DNA of 34,845 bases from an uncultured Ectothiorhodospiraceae bacterium (lineage in GTDB: Bacteria; Pseudomonadota; Gammaproteobacteria; UBA9214). Made by a program: the position numbers and the translations under genes. Below, piece by piece: positions 7,011 to 14,827 of the stretch. Under the pieces are notes generated by a model. The model did no database searches, had not been told where the DNA came from, and saw only the letters and a list, made by a program, of their open reading frames with translations. Positions within the stretch are counted from its first letter, which is position 1; each line of letters opens with the position of its first letter. The stretch lies in NCBI GenBank assembly GCA_947258515.1, contig CAMYIO010000077.1, positions 1-34,845 of the forward strand, read 5' to 3'.

Positions 7011-8423
7011 ATGAAAAACACAGCTGCGAAAATATTGCTTGTTGAAGACAGCCACTCTGTCGCTGTTGTCTACCAGGAGTACCTGAACGAGCGAGGCTAC
7101 CAGGTGACGCATGTCGACACCGGGAAAGCCGCACTCGAGGCAATTGAAACAGATATCCCCAATGCCATCCTGCTGGACCTGCAACTGCCTGATATGAACG
7201 GCAAGCTTATTCTCGAGGATGTTGTTGCACGCGCCCTGCCCACTGCCGTTGTGGTCATCACCGCACATGGATCAGTGGATATTGCGGTCGAAATCATGCA
7301 GGCAGGCGCCCTGGATTTCATCGAAAAACCGTTCACAGCCGACCGGCTTTTCGTGACTCTCGACAATGCGCTCAAGCGGCAGGATCTGGAAGAAGTCGTT
7401 GACCTGTTACGCCGCAACCACTTTCATGGTTTCGTTGGTGCTTCGCTGCCGATGCAATCGGTCTACCAGATCATCTCCAGTGCTTCCACCAGCAAGGCGA
7501 CCGTGTTCATAACCGGGGAAAGCGGCACCGGCAAGGAAGTCTGCGCCCAGGCCATTCACGACGAAAGTCCGCGAAGGAACAAAGCGTTTATCGCACTCAA
7601 TTGCGCGGCCATTCCCCGCGAGTTGATGGAAAGCGAAATCTTCGGCCATGTAAAAGGCGCCTTCACCGGGGCAGTAACGGCACGGGAAGGCGCGGCAGCA
7701 CGTTCTGATGGCGGGACCCTGTTCCTTGACGAAGTCTGTGAAATGAACCTGGAATTGCAGAGCAAGCTGCTGCGTTTCATCCAGACAGCCAGCTTTCAGA
7801 AGGTTGGTGGCAGCAAGCTCCAGGAGGTCGACGTGCGTTTTATATGCGCAACCAACAAGAACCCCATGGAGGAAGTCAAGGCTGGACGTTTCCGTGAAGA
7901 CCTGTACTACCGGCTGCATGTAATCCCGATCAACCTGCCCGCACTGCGAAATCGCGAAGAGGATATTCTGCTTATCGCCCGGTATTTCCTGACTCGCTAC
8001 AGCACTGAGGAAAACAAGGGTTTTGTGCGTTTTTCACCCGAAACCGAAGCACTACTGCTGGATTACCAATGGCCAGGAAATGTTCGCCAGCTACAGAACG
8101 TGATCCGCAATATTGTAGTCTTGAGTGACTGTGACACAGTTACTACCTCCATGCTGCCATCACCACTTGACCAACTGGTAGCCACCACTGGCGGCAATTT
8201 TCCGGATCACCCCGGTACTACAGGAAATCCCACGAACGCCCGGGAGGCTGCTGTTCAGTCCGCGCCAATCCGTCCCTTGTGGCAGATTGAGAAACAGGCC
8301 ATTGAACAGGCCATTGAACAGTGTGACGGCAATATCCCCAAGGCCGCAGCCCTGCTGAATATCAGCCCTTCCACGATCTACCGCAAACGACAGCACTGGG
8401 AAAACCAGCTCCCCTCTCTCTGA
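7011..8423 (+). CDS. Sigma54-dependent response regulator (LuxO/NtrC type)
   Basis: A complete 470-residue activator. The receiver domain (1-125) has Asp56 (LLDLQLPDMNG), Thr84 and Lys106. The AAA+ domain (about 140-380) has Walker A GESGTGKE (169-176), the sigma54-contact loop GAFTGA (216-221), Walker B GGTLFLDEV (234-242) and the arginine-bearing stretch AGRFREDLYYRL. A Fis-type helix-turn-helix lies at about 440-463 (NIPKAAALLNISPSTIYRKR). On phosphorylation such proteins drive sigma54 promoters by ATP hydrolysis. It follows the hybrid kinase by about 90 bases and precedes a matching -24/-12 promoter at 8512, so the downstream receiver-phosphatase is a likely target. Sequence style is closest to LuxO, as far as can be judged by eye. 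Confidence 0.95.
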   Translation: MKNTAAKILLVEDSHSVAVVYQEYLNERGYQVTHVDTGKAALEAIETDIPNAILLDLQLPDMNGKLILEDVVARALPTAVVVITAHGSVDIAVEIMQAGALDFIEKPFTADRLFVTLDNALKRQDLEEVVDLLRRNHFHGFVGASLPMQSVYQIISSASTSKATVFITGESGTGKEVCAQAIHDESPRRNKAFIALNCAAIPRELMESEIFGHVKGAFTGAVTAREGAAARSDGGTLFLDEVCEMNLELQSKLLRFIQTASFQKVGGSKLQEVDVRFICATNKNPMEEVKAGRFREDLYYRLHVIPINLPALRNREEDILLIARYFLTRYSTEENKGFVRFSPETEALLLDYQWPGNVRQLQNVIRNIVVLSDCDTVTTSMLPSPLDQLVATTGGNFPDHPGTTGNPTNAREAAVQSAPIRPLWQIEKQAIEQAIEQCDGNIPKAAALLNISPSTIYRKRQHWENQLPSL

Positions 8424-8511
8424 CCGGCTGACGGCCCGCTTGCCAGGGCATGCCGCCGGCACCGTCCGGCAGATCCGGCTGTGAGAATCATAAATCTGGT
8501 TTTGTCTTCGT

Positions 8512-8526
8512 TGGCACGCTTCCTGC
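8512..8526 (+). promoter_or_regulatory. Sigma54 (-24/-12) promoter of the receiver-phosphatase gene
   Basis: TGGCACGCTTCCTGC matches the sigma54 consensus TGGCACG-N4-TTGC at all but one conserved base. GG (8513-8514) and GC (8525-8526) are separated by exactly ten bases. Transcription would start near 8538, about 30 bases before the ATG at 8567, which has its own GGAGAAG ribosome site. The gene upstream encodes a sigma54 activator. Confidence 0.8.
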
Positions 8527-8566
8527 CTGCAACCATGGCAACGAATACTAGCGGAGAAGTACTGAC

Positions 8567-9757
8567 ATGAAGATCATGGTCGTTGATGATGCACAGGATT
8601 ACCGGGAATCCCTGACTGAACTGTTCCGCCTGTGGGGTCACGTGGTTGTGGAAGCCGGTAACGGCGCAGAAGCACTGACACATCTCGCCGACCCGGATCT
8701 GCACATTGTCGTCAGTGACTGGATGATGCCGGAAATGGACGGCATTGACTTGTGCCGGGCCATCCGTAGCGCCTGTCGGGATGATTACGTCTACGTGATA
8801 CTGCTAACCGGCAAGACCTCCAGGGAAGACATAATACACGGTCTGAATGCAGGTGCCGATGAAGTGCTCTGCAAACCATTCGATTTCCAGATTTTGCTTG
8901 GCCGCATTCAGGTGGCGGAACGCATCATTGGCATGACCATGCGCCTGGTGGAACAGAACAGGCAGCTGATGGATGCATCAAAAGATCTCCCCGGAAACTG
9001 CAACCATGGCACGCCCGTACTTTCCCCTGCCGCCCGCATAAAGGAACAGCTGCTACCCTGCAACAAGGCCTCTGCACTCCCTATAAATACAGCCTGGATG
9101 TTCAATCCATCCGCAACAGTAACGGGTGACCTCTTTAATTTCATTGACCTTGGAGAGGAAGTCCTCGGGTTTTATCAGCTGGACATATCAGGACAGGGAA
9201 TACCGGTCGCAATGCTGTCCATTTGTCTGTGCAATACACTTACCTCATGCCAGGCCTTCGACAATAACAAGTACTTGCGCTCGGATCCCTCTACCGTGGT
9301 CAGCAATATCAACCGGCAACTTGTTGTCCCTGGGCAGAAATGCAATCAGTACATAACCATGGTATACGGCACGGTTAACAAGCATAGCGGCGAAGGCAGA
9401 CTCTGCATCGCCGGCCACCCGCCGCCGTTCACCGTCTTGCCTGACGGCGGAATCAACCGTATGAAACCAGGCGGCATGCCAGCCGGCATGTTCGCTGACA
9501 GCGGTTATTCAGACATATCGTTCCAGCTTCGCCCCGGAGAACGACTGGTGCTTTACTCTGACGGGATAACGAATTGCGTGAATGAGAAAAACCTGCCGTT
9601 TGGTCTCGAACAATTCCAGGAACTGCTGGCTGATACGGCAACCGCCCCCCTGAACTCCATGACGGAGACACTGGAACAAAGACTCGGTGAATGGCGGGGT
9701 TCGGCCGTACCGGGGGATGACATGTCCATGCTGGTGCTGGAACGGCCACATGCATGA
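8567..9757 (+). CDS. Response regulator with PP2C-type (SpoIIE/RsbU) phosphatase output
   Basis: A 396-residue cytoplasmic protein. The receiver (1-120) has Asp51 (VVSDWMMPEMDG), Thr81 and Lys103. A linker of about 55 residues leads to a PP2C-like phosphatase (about 175-393) whose metal-binding aspartates are present: Asp188 (VTGDLF), Asp206 (LDISGQG), Asp332 (YSDGITN) and Asp384/385 (GDDMSM). Proteins of this design dephosphorylate an anti-sigma-factor antagonist (STAS protein) in partner-switching systems. No STAS or anti-sigma kinase gene is adjacent, so the target must lie elsewhere. The sigma54 promoter at 8512 links its expression to the upstream activator. Confidence 0.93.
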   Translation: MKIMVVDDAQDYRESLTELFRLWGHVVVEAGNGAEALTHLADPDLHIVVSDWMMPEMDGIDLCRAIRSACRDDYVYVILLTGKTSREDIIHGLNAGADEVLCKPFDFQILLGRIQVAERIIGMTMRLVEQNRQLMDASKDLPGNCNHGTPVLSPAARIKEQLLPCNKASALPINTAWMFNPSATVTGDLFNFIDLGEEVLGFYQLDISGQGIPVAMLSICLCNTLTSCQAFDNNKYLRSDPSTVVSNINRQLVVPGQKCNQYITMVYGTVNKHSGEGRLCIAGHPPPFTVLPDGGINRMKPGGMPAGMFADSGYSDISFQLRPGERLVLYSDGITNCVNEKNLPFGLEQFQELLADTATAPLNSMTETLEQRLGEWRGSAVPGDDMSMLVLERPHA

Positions 9758-10396
9758 AAAAGCACTACCGCAGAGAACCTGCCCCGGAATGCAATTTCAA
9801 AATGCGAATCAGAACTGCATTTCGCAATTAAAACTTGCCTCGGTTAAGCGGACAACATGCGGTTAGCGAACGACATCATTAGCTGAAAGGCAGAAATCCA
9901 TCGAAGAAGTCATTCTCGGGAATGAAGGGAAGTAGGTGTTGCTCCTTATCATCAGATGTGCAACTTTCCCCCACAATTGTAAATATTAATTGCATGGACC
10001 AGTACAGACTACCCTGGCACTCAGACAGGGACGCCTTGTCCTTTTTTGCCAAACCTGCGATACAGGGAAGCAGTGTAAGGCGTGTGGACATGTCGCCTAA
10101 CCTGGGTTACCCGGCATTTCTGTCCTGCCCTGGAAAGAATAGTAAGTTGCATGCTAATCGCGTGCTTTCTGCCAGTTCCTGCTATTCCGAAACCATCAAC
10201 GAACAGCAGTCTCATACTATAACCAGTCACCTGAATGATGCGGCTTGCCAGGCGTGTTTATTAATCTGCTGAGCATTCCTGAAGGAACCCGAGCCGTTCA
10301 TGGCATAGCGAGACCTTATGGCAAGGTTCGAGTATTATCCTGTGTCTGGACAGAACGTCCACTGACTGAATCGACTCCCGGAGTAGTTATCCAGCT
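9758..10396. other. Gene-free stretch between the signalling cassette and glgP
   Basis: About 640 bases. The longest frame, 9922-10272, shows no ribosome site, no recognisable motif and an odd composition, so I do not call it a gene. The only structure is a weak terminator-like hairpin at 10027-10047. The glgP promoter presumably lies in the right part, but I could not fix it. Confidence 0.5.
10027..10047 (+). terminator. Possible weak terminator hairpin
   Basis: The stem AGGGAC/GTCCTT (six pairs, one G-T) with a five-base loop runs into a T-run at 10042-10047. It lies 270 bases after the nearest stop codon, so it may end a long 3' untranslated region, an unseen small RNA, or be chance. Confidence 0.3.
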
Positions 10397-12901
10397 ATGC
10401 AGAATTACCTACCCAATGCATTCATCCCTCATCCGGAACTGACCGAATTGCCGCCCCTGGCAATGGACAAAAAGGCTATTGATGAGGATTTCCTTCGCTA
10501 CTACAACCGCACCCTGGGCAGGGACAAACAGCACTGCACGAGTCACTACCTGTATGAAGCGCTCGCCTACACCGTGCGTGACAGGCTGATGGAACGCTGG
10601 AAAGAAACCCGGTTTGCCTACGAAGAGAAGGATGCGCGGCGCACCTGCTACCTGTCGCTGGAGTTCCTGATGGGCAGGGCCCTCAGCAATGCCATGCTCA
10701 ACCTCGGCATAACCGATGCGGTGACCCGTGTCCTGTACGACTACGGCATCAAACTGGAAGAGGTCGAGGCCGCCGAGCACGATGCCGGTCTCGGCAACGG
10801 CGGTTTGGGTCGCCTGGTCGCCTGTTTCCTCGACAGCTGTGCAACGCTGCAGTTACCGGTGCTGGGTTACGGTCTGCGTTACGAGTACGGCATGTTCCGC
10901 CAGGAACTTGTCAACGGCCATCAGATCGAGGAACCGGATCACTGGTTGCGCGACGGCAATCCCTGGGAACTGGAGCGACCAGAGTACACCCAGCGCATCC
11001 ACTTTGGCGGCCACACCGAGTTCTATAGTGATGAAAACGGCGAGCTGCGTGTGCGCTGGGCGGATACGCATGATGTGCTGGCGGTGCCCTATGACATTCC
11101 GGTGCCGGGTTTCCGCAACGACACGGTGAACAGTCTGCGCCTGTGGAAGTCTACCGCCACCGACGAGTTCGACCTCGATGAATTCAACGCCGGCGACTAT
11201 GCCGAGGCGGTGGAGTCCAAGAACGATGCCGAACACATCACCATGGTGCTCTACCCCAACGATGCCAGCGAGAATGGCAAGGAACTGCGCCTGCGTCAGC
11301 AGTATTTCCTGGCTTCCGCGAGCCTCAAGGATGTGCTGCGTCGCTGGTTACGGCTGCACGACAGGAATTTCGCCGCACTGGCTGACAAGCACTGCTTCCA
11401 GCTCAACGACACCCATCCGAGTATCGCTGTGGCCGAGTTGATGCGATTGCTGGTTGATGAGCATCGCGTCGACTGGGACAGTGCCTGGGATATTGTCGGC
11501 CGTTCCATGGCCTACACCAACCACACGCTGTTACCCGAAGCGCTGGAGAAATGGCCGGTACAGATGTTCCAGAATTTGCTGCCACGGCTGCTGGAGATTA
11601 TCTACGAAATCAACGCCCGCTTCCTCGTCCAGGTGTCACAACGCTGGCCCGGCGATACCGATCGGCTGCGGCGAGTATCAATTATCGAGGAAGGCGATAC
11701 ACCCATGGTACGCATGGCGTATCTGGCCATCGTCGGCAGCTACTCGGTAAACGGCGTCGCCGAGCTGCATTCGCGGCTGCTCAAGGAGGGCTTGTTCCGC
11801 GATTTCTTCGAGCTCTGGCCGAACAAGTTCAACAACAAGACCAATGGCGTTACCCAGCGGCGCTGGCTGGCCCTGTGCAACCCGGGGCTGTCCAATCTCA
11901 TCAGTGAAAGTATCGGTGACAGCTGGATGACCCGGCTGGACCAGCTCAGGAAACTGGCGCCGCACGCAGACGATAAGGCGTTCCAGCAGCGCTGGCGCGA
12001 GATCAAGCTGCTTAACAAGCAGCATCTTGCCGACATGGTCGAGCGTGACTGCGGCGTGAAGATAGCAACTTCCGCATTGTTCGATGTGCAGGTAAAGCGT
12101 ATTCACGAGTACAAGCGGCAGCTGTTGAACGCGCTGCACGTCATTCACCTGTACAACCGTATCAAGCGCGGCGATATCGCCAGCTGGACGCAGCGCTGCG
12201 TACTGGTCGGCGGCAAGGCGGCGCCGGGTTACGCGATGGCCAAGAACATCATCAAGCTGATCAGCAACATTGCCAATGTCATCAATACAGATCCCGACGT
12301 GGGCGACCTGCTCAAAGTGGTGTTTCTGCCCAACTACCGCGTATCGGCGATGGAAGTCATCTGTCCGGGTGCGGACCTCTCCGAGCAGATATCCACCGCC
12401 GGCAAGGAGGCTTCCGGCACCGGCAATATGAAATTCATGATGAACGGTGCCATCACCATTGGCACGCTGGATGGCGCCAATATCGAAATCCTGGAAGAAG
12501 TCGGTAAGGAAAACTTCTTCCTGTTCGGCCTCAGCGCCGAACAGGTCACCGGGACCCGCCGCGATTATCGCCCGTGGGATATCATTGCTGCCGACGAGGA
12601 CCTGAATGCCGTCATGCAGTTATTGAAAAGCGGGTTCTTCAACCAGTTCGAAAAAAACCTGTTCAACGGGATAATCGACTCGATTACCAGCCCCCATGAT
12701 CCCTGGCTGACGGCGGCGGACTTCCGCAGTTTCGTCGATACCCAGGAACTTGTCGCCAGGGCCTACCGCGACCAGCAACGCTGGACGCGCATGAGCATCC
12801 TCAACACGGCGAACAGTGGCAAGTTTTCGACCGACCGGACCATCCTCGACTACAACAATGAAATATGGCGCCTGGCGCCCGTGAAACCGCTGCCATTATA
12901 A
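10397..12901 (+). CDS. glgP: Glycogen/starch/alpha-glucan phosphorylase
   Basis: An 834-residue GT35 phosphorylase of usual length that releases glucose-1-phosphate from alpha-1,4-glucan ends using phosphate and pyridoxal phosphate. Visible are the N-terminal landmarks TCYLSLEFLMGRALSNAM and GLGNGGLGRLVACFLDS, the stretch VKRIHEYKRQLLNALHVIH, and EASGTGNMKFMMNGA, in which Lys679 is the cofactor-binding lysine. The frame is clean and complete. The start at 10397 lacks a strong ribosome site; a second in-frame ATG at 10463 is possible. It stands alone: no other glycogen gene is in the window. A bidirectional terminator follows eight bases after the stop codon. Confidence 0.97.
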   Translation: MQNYLPNAFIPHPELTELPPLAMDKKAIDEDFLRYYNRTLGRDKQHCTSHYLYEALAYTVRDRLMERWKETRFAYEEKDARRTCYLSLEFLMGRALSNAMLNLGITDAVTRVLYDYGIKLEEVEAAEHDAGLGNGGLGRLVACFLDSCATLQLPVLGYGLRYEYGMFRQELVNGHQIEEPDHWLRDGNPWELERPEYTQRIHFGGHTEFYSDENGELRVRWADTHDVLAVPYDIPVPGFRNDTVNSLRLWKSTATDEFDLDEFNAGDYAEAVESKNDAEHITMVLYPNDASENGKELRLRQQYFLASASLKDVLRRWLRLHDRNFAALADKHCFQLNDTHPSIAVAELMRLLVDEHRVDWDSAWDIVGRSMAYTNHTLLPEALEKWPVQMFQNLLPRLLEIIYEINARFLVQVSQRWPGDTDRLRRVSIIEEGDTPMVRMAYLAIVGSYSVNGVAELHSRLLKEGLFRDFFELWPNKFNNKTNGVTQRRWLALCNPGLSNLISESIGDSWMTRLDQLRKLAPHADDKAFQQRWREIKLLNKQHLADMVERDCGVKIATSALFDVQVKRIHEYKRQLLNALHVIHLYNRIKRGDIASWTQRCVLVGGKAAPGYAMAKNIIKLISNIANVINTDPDVGDLLKVVFLPNYRVSAMEVICPGADLSEQISTAGKEASGTGNMKFMMNGAITIGTLDGANIEILEEVGKENFFLFGLSAEQVTGTRRDYRPWDIIAADEDLNAVMQLLKSGFFNQFEKNLFNGIIDSITSPHDPWLTAADFRSFVDTQELVARAYRDQQRWTRMSILNTANSGKFSTDRTILDYNNEIWRLAPVKPLPL

Positions 12902-12903
12902 GT

Positions 12904-12936
12904 AAAAAAGCCACCCCCGGGAGTGGCTGTTTCTTT
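12904..12936. terminator. Bidirectional terminator after glgP
   Basis: The stem GCCAC/GTGGC with the inner CCC/GGG pairing (12910-12927) is flanked by an A-run at 12904-12909 and a T-rich stretch after it. It serves glgP on the plus strand. On the minus strand it is followed by six T residues, so it would also end a transcript coming from the right. Confidence 0.8.
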
Positions 12937-13363
12937 GTATGACAATCGATTCTGAATTGGTTACAGGGGCACGAGTTCGGTAATCGGCGTTGCGTTCTTC
13001 ACATCGACCCCTCCTGCATGAAAATGTTTGTGATTGTATTTCCAACAGCACGGACTACACGCCTGGCAGGCCCGGACGGGAAGGATAAACACATACTGCC
13101 CGCCTATCCAGCGGACTGACCACATGCCTGAAACTGAACCCGCAATCAATCATGGTCCCGCGCGGGAACACGCCTCACCCGTCCGAACAGCCTGTCCTGC
13201 TCACGGGCTCCGGTAGCCACACCGGTATTGAGCGAGAGCACGGCGACAAGTCCTCCGTTCAGCTTTAGTTCATCTACCCTGTTCTATTCTATAGCCATGG
13301 TGAAGAACTTACAGATGGCACGGCATGCCGGTGGAATATCCAAACGAGCAGAGGAGAGCAGCA
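12937..13363. other. Intergenic stretch, possibly holding a minus-strand small gene
   Basis: About 430 bases. Apart from the uncertain minus-strand frame 12961-13125 I see no gene. A TGGCACGG at 13317 is not a sigma54 site because the -12 spacing is wrong. Confidence 0.45.
12961..13125 (-). CDS. Doubtful small cysteine-rich frame
   Basis: A minus-strand frame of about 54 residues from an ATG at 13125 (a longer version starts at 13149), with a cysteine cluster (RACQACSPCC), KYNHKHFHAGG and the tail NATPITELVPL. I know no such family and the ribosome site is poor. Its only support is that the terminator at 12904-12936 has a full T-run for the minus strand, implying a minus-strand transcript here. 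It may be a remnant or the region may encode a small RNA. Confidence 0.25.
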   Translation of the reverse strand: MWSVRWIGGQYVFILPVRACQACSPCCWKYNHKHFHAGGVDVKNATPITELVPL

Positions 13364-13618
13364 ATGTACGCAAAAATAAATACTTCCAGAACTGCCTCAT
13401 TAACAGGCTTACGTTACGAATACAGAGAATGGTTATATGCGAATGACCTCCCTAAAATGTCAGCAGAAAACCTGCTACAGGAGGAACACCTCACTAGTGA
13501 ACAACGGGTATACCTGAAGTCATTTATCGTACGCTGGGTATCTACACCGGTAAACCAGGAGGCTGAAATCGAAGGCCTGGCCAGACCTGGTGGGTGTCAG
13601 TCCCTGATTCAGGATTAA
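13364..13618 (+). CDS. Small hypothetical protein
   Basis: An 84-residue protein. The ATG at 13364 is preferred because GAGGAG lies just before it; the frame can be extended upstream to 13325 without a ribosome site. The sequence is mostly charged and helical (LRYEYREWLYAND, SAENLLQEEHLTSEQRVYLKSFIVRWV) with no signal peptide or membrane segment. I do not recognise a family. Its stop codon overlaps that of the convergent gene by four bases. Confidence 0.55.
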   Translation: MYAKINTSRTASLTGLRYEYREWLYANDLPKMSAENLLQEEHLTSEQRVYLKSFIVRWVSTPVNQEAEIEGLARPGGCQSLIQD

Positions 13619-14109
13619 ACGCATTCATCCGTCTTCGGGTATTTCTCCCGTACACTGCGAATTTTCTCGTCCACCTCGAGTTGTTTGGCATCGTTCCCCT
13701 GACGCGCCTGGTACGCAGCCTCCAGTTGTTCCCCTACACTCGGATACTCCCTCCGCCTCATGGCGGCATATTTTTCCTCGTGATGGACATCCGAGATTTC
13801 CTGCAGGGCGGAATTGATTTCTGTATCGCCAGGCCGGGGTGTGTCAGCCATCCATTCGGCGATATAAGGCTCCTGTTCCGGTGAATCGTGCCTGATGACA
13901 TAGTCAACGCCTGCTGTGAGATTCGGATTCAGCATGTGAATGGCACGGCAAAGCGTACGTGCACGCTCATCGTGCCCGACGAGACTCTGTTGTTGTGCAA
14001 CCAGCAAGATGGCATCTTTCGTTCTCCGTGAATTCTTCCACAGAATGTATATAAAGGCGCATACAACTATCAGTACCACAATAACAATGTTAGTGATTCC
14101 CTTGTCCAT
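13615..14109 (-). CDS. Membrane-anchored protein with a phage-tail-like YPSxGxQL motif, unknown function
   Basis: The ATG at 14109 has GGAGGAAG at good distance, giving 164 residues; the frame can be extended to 14169 without such support. One N-terminal membrane helix (about residues 6-24, ITNIVIVVLIVVCAFIYILW) is followed by a soluble domain. The C-terminal part contains MRRREYPSVGEQLEAAYQA, which resembles a short motif of phage tail and tail-assembly proteins (YPxIGDQLDALxxA). The rest shows no phage similarity I can see, so that link is weak. It lies about 50 bases downstream of the Rap1a-like gene on the same strand and is probably co-transcribed. Confidence 0.65.
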   Translation of the reverse strand: MDKGITNIVIVVLIVVCAFIYILWKNSRRTKDAILLVAQQQSLVGHDERARTLCRAIHMLNPNLTAGVDYVIRHDSPEQEPYIAEWMADTPRPGDTEINSALQEISDVHHEEKYAAMRRREYPSVGEQLEAAYQARQGNDAKQLEVDEKIRSVREKYPKTDECV

Positions 14110-14158
14110 GATGTGTTCTTCCTCCGGTGATTGGATTGCGTATAGTGTAGCAGGCGTG

Positions 14159-14503
14159 CTACCTGCCATCCTTACACGGGAACGTAGCTCGCATTGCCCT
14201 GATTACCAGGTTGGGAGCGTACAGACCCAGCATATCCGGGTGATCGCGCAGATATATAATAGTGATGTTAATTATCTCCCTTTTGGTTACTTCGGGAGGA
14301 AAACAAAACAGTGCGTGACTCGTATCTATCACCCCCCCGATATAGCCAGCGCAGAAACTGTCAGGCGAGGCTACACAATGTTGCATTAGATCGTCTCCGG
14401 TTGTCAGGTTTGCCTGGACGATTCCAACCATTGAAACAGCGAGGACTGCGGCGACAATAAGATTTGCCCCCCCTTTGAATAACGATTTGCTATGTCTCTT
14501 CAT
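14159..14503 (-). CDS. Secreted Rap1a/Tai-like domain protein
   Basis: The ATG at 14503 has AAGG eight bases before it and gives a clean signal peptide (MKRHSKSLFKGG, a hydrophobic core, then VQA-NL); upstream starts would spoil it. The mature protein of about 83 residues has the pattern of the Rap1a/Tai immunity family: a Cys in LMQHCVAS, FCAGYIGGVIDTSHALFCFP, a helix, YLRDHPDMLGLYAPNLVIRAM and a final FPC. Four cysteines could make two disulfides in the periplasm. Tai members protect against amidase effectors of type VI secretion, but many Rap1a-domain proteins are orphans, and no effector gene is visible nearby. The family call is from memory of the pattern. Confidence 0.7.
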   Translation of the reverse strand: MKRHSKSLFKGGANLIVAAVLAVSMVGIVQANLTTGDDLMQHCVASPDSFCAGYIGGVIDTSHALFCFPPEVTKREIINITIIYLRDHPDMLGLYAPNLVIRAMRATFPCKDGR

Positions 14504-14827
14504 TCGCATGCCTTGTTTGTATATGGTTAATATGCGAAACACTAAACAAATCTGTGTAACCAAACGTTGATACAGGTCAACAAACCGGCTGGCCGCACCA
14601 AAGCATGGCATGTGTCCCAGGTCAGAAGGTGATCAAAACAAGTACGCCTTCAAGACACCGTCAGCAGGCTCATACTTGCCCATTATTTAATGATGAAGTG
14701 ACGCATAATCTCTATCCCAAACTGCCTGGACCGTCGCGTGAGGTAAATGACACGATTCACCAGCGCCCATGAACGACAGCAGTTACTTGCCATACGTTGA
14801 ACAATCGCCTGACAAACCAACACTACC

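Noticed and set aside
9922-10272. 116-residue plus-strand frame between the phosphatase and glgP
   Set aside because: No ribosome site, no recognisable motif, scattered Cys/Ser-rich composition, and overlapping open frames on the other strand.
9758-10396. A Qrr-like small RNA, expected if the sigma54 regulator were a true LuxO
   Set aside because: No sigma54 promoter with correct spacing was found on either strand in this gap, and the only hairpin (10027-10047) is weak.
13317-13331. TGGCACGGCATGCC as a sigma54 promoter before the small gene at 13364
   Set aside because: The distance from GG to the next GC is two bases too short.
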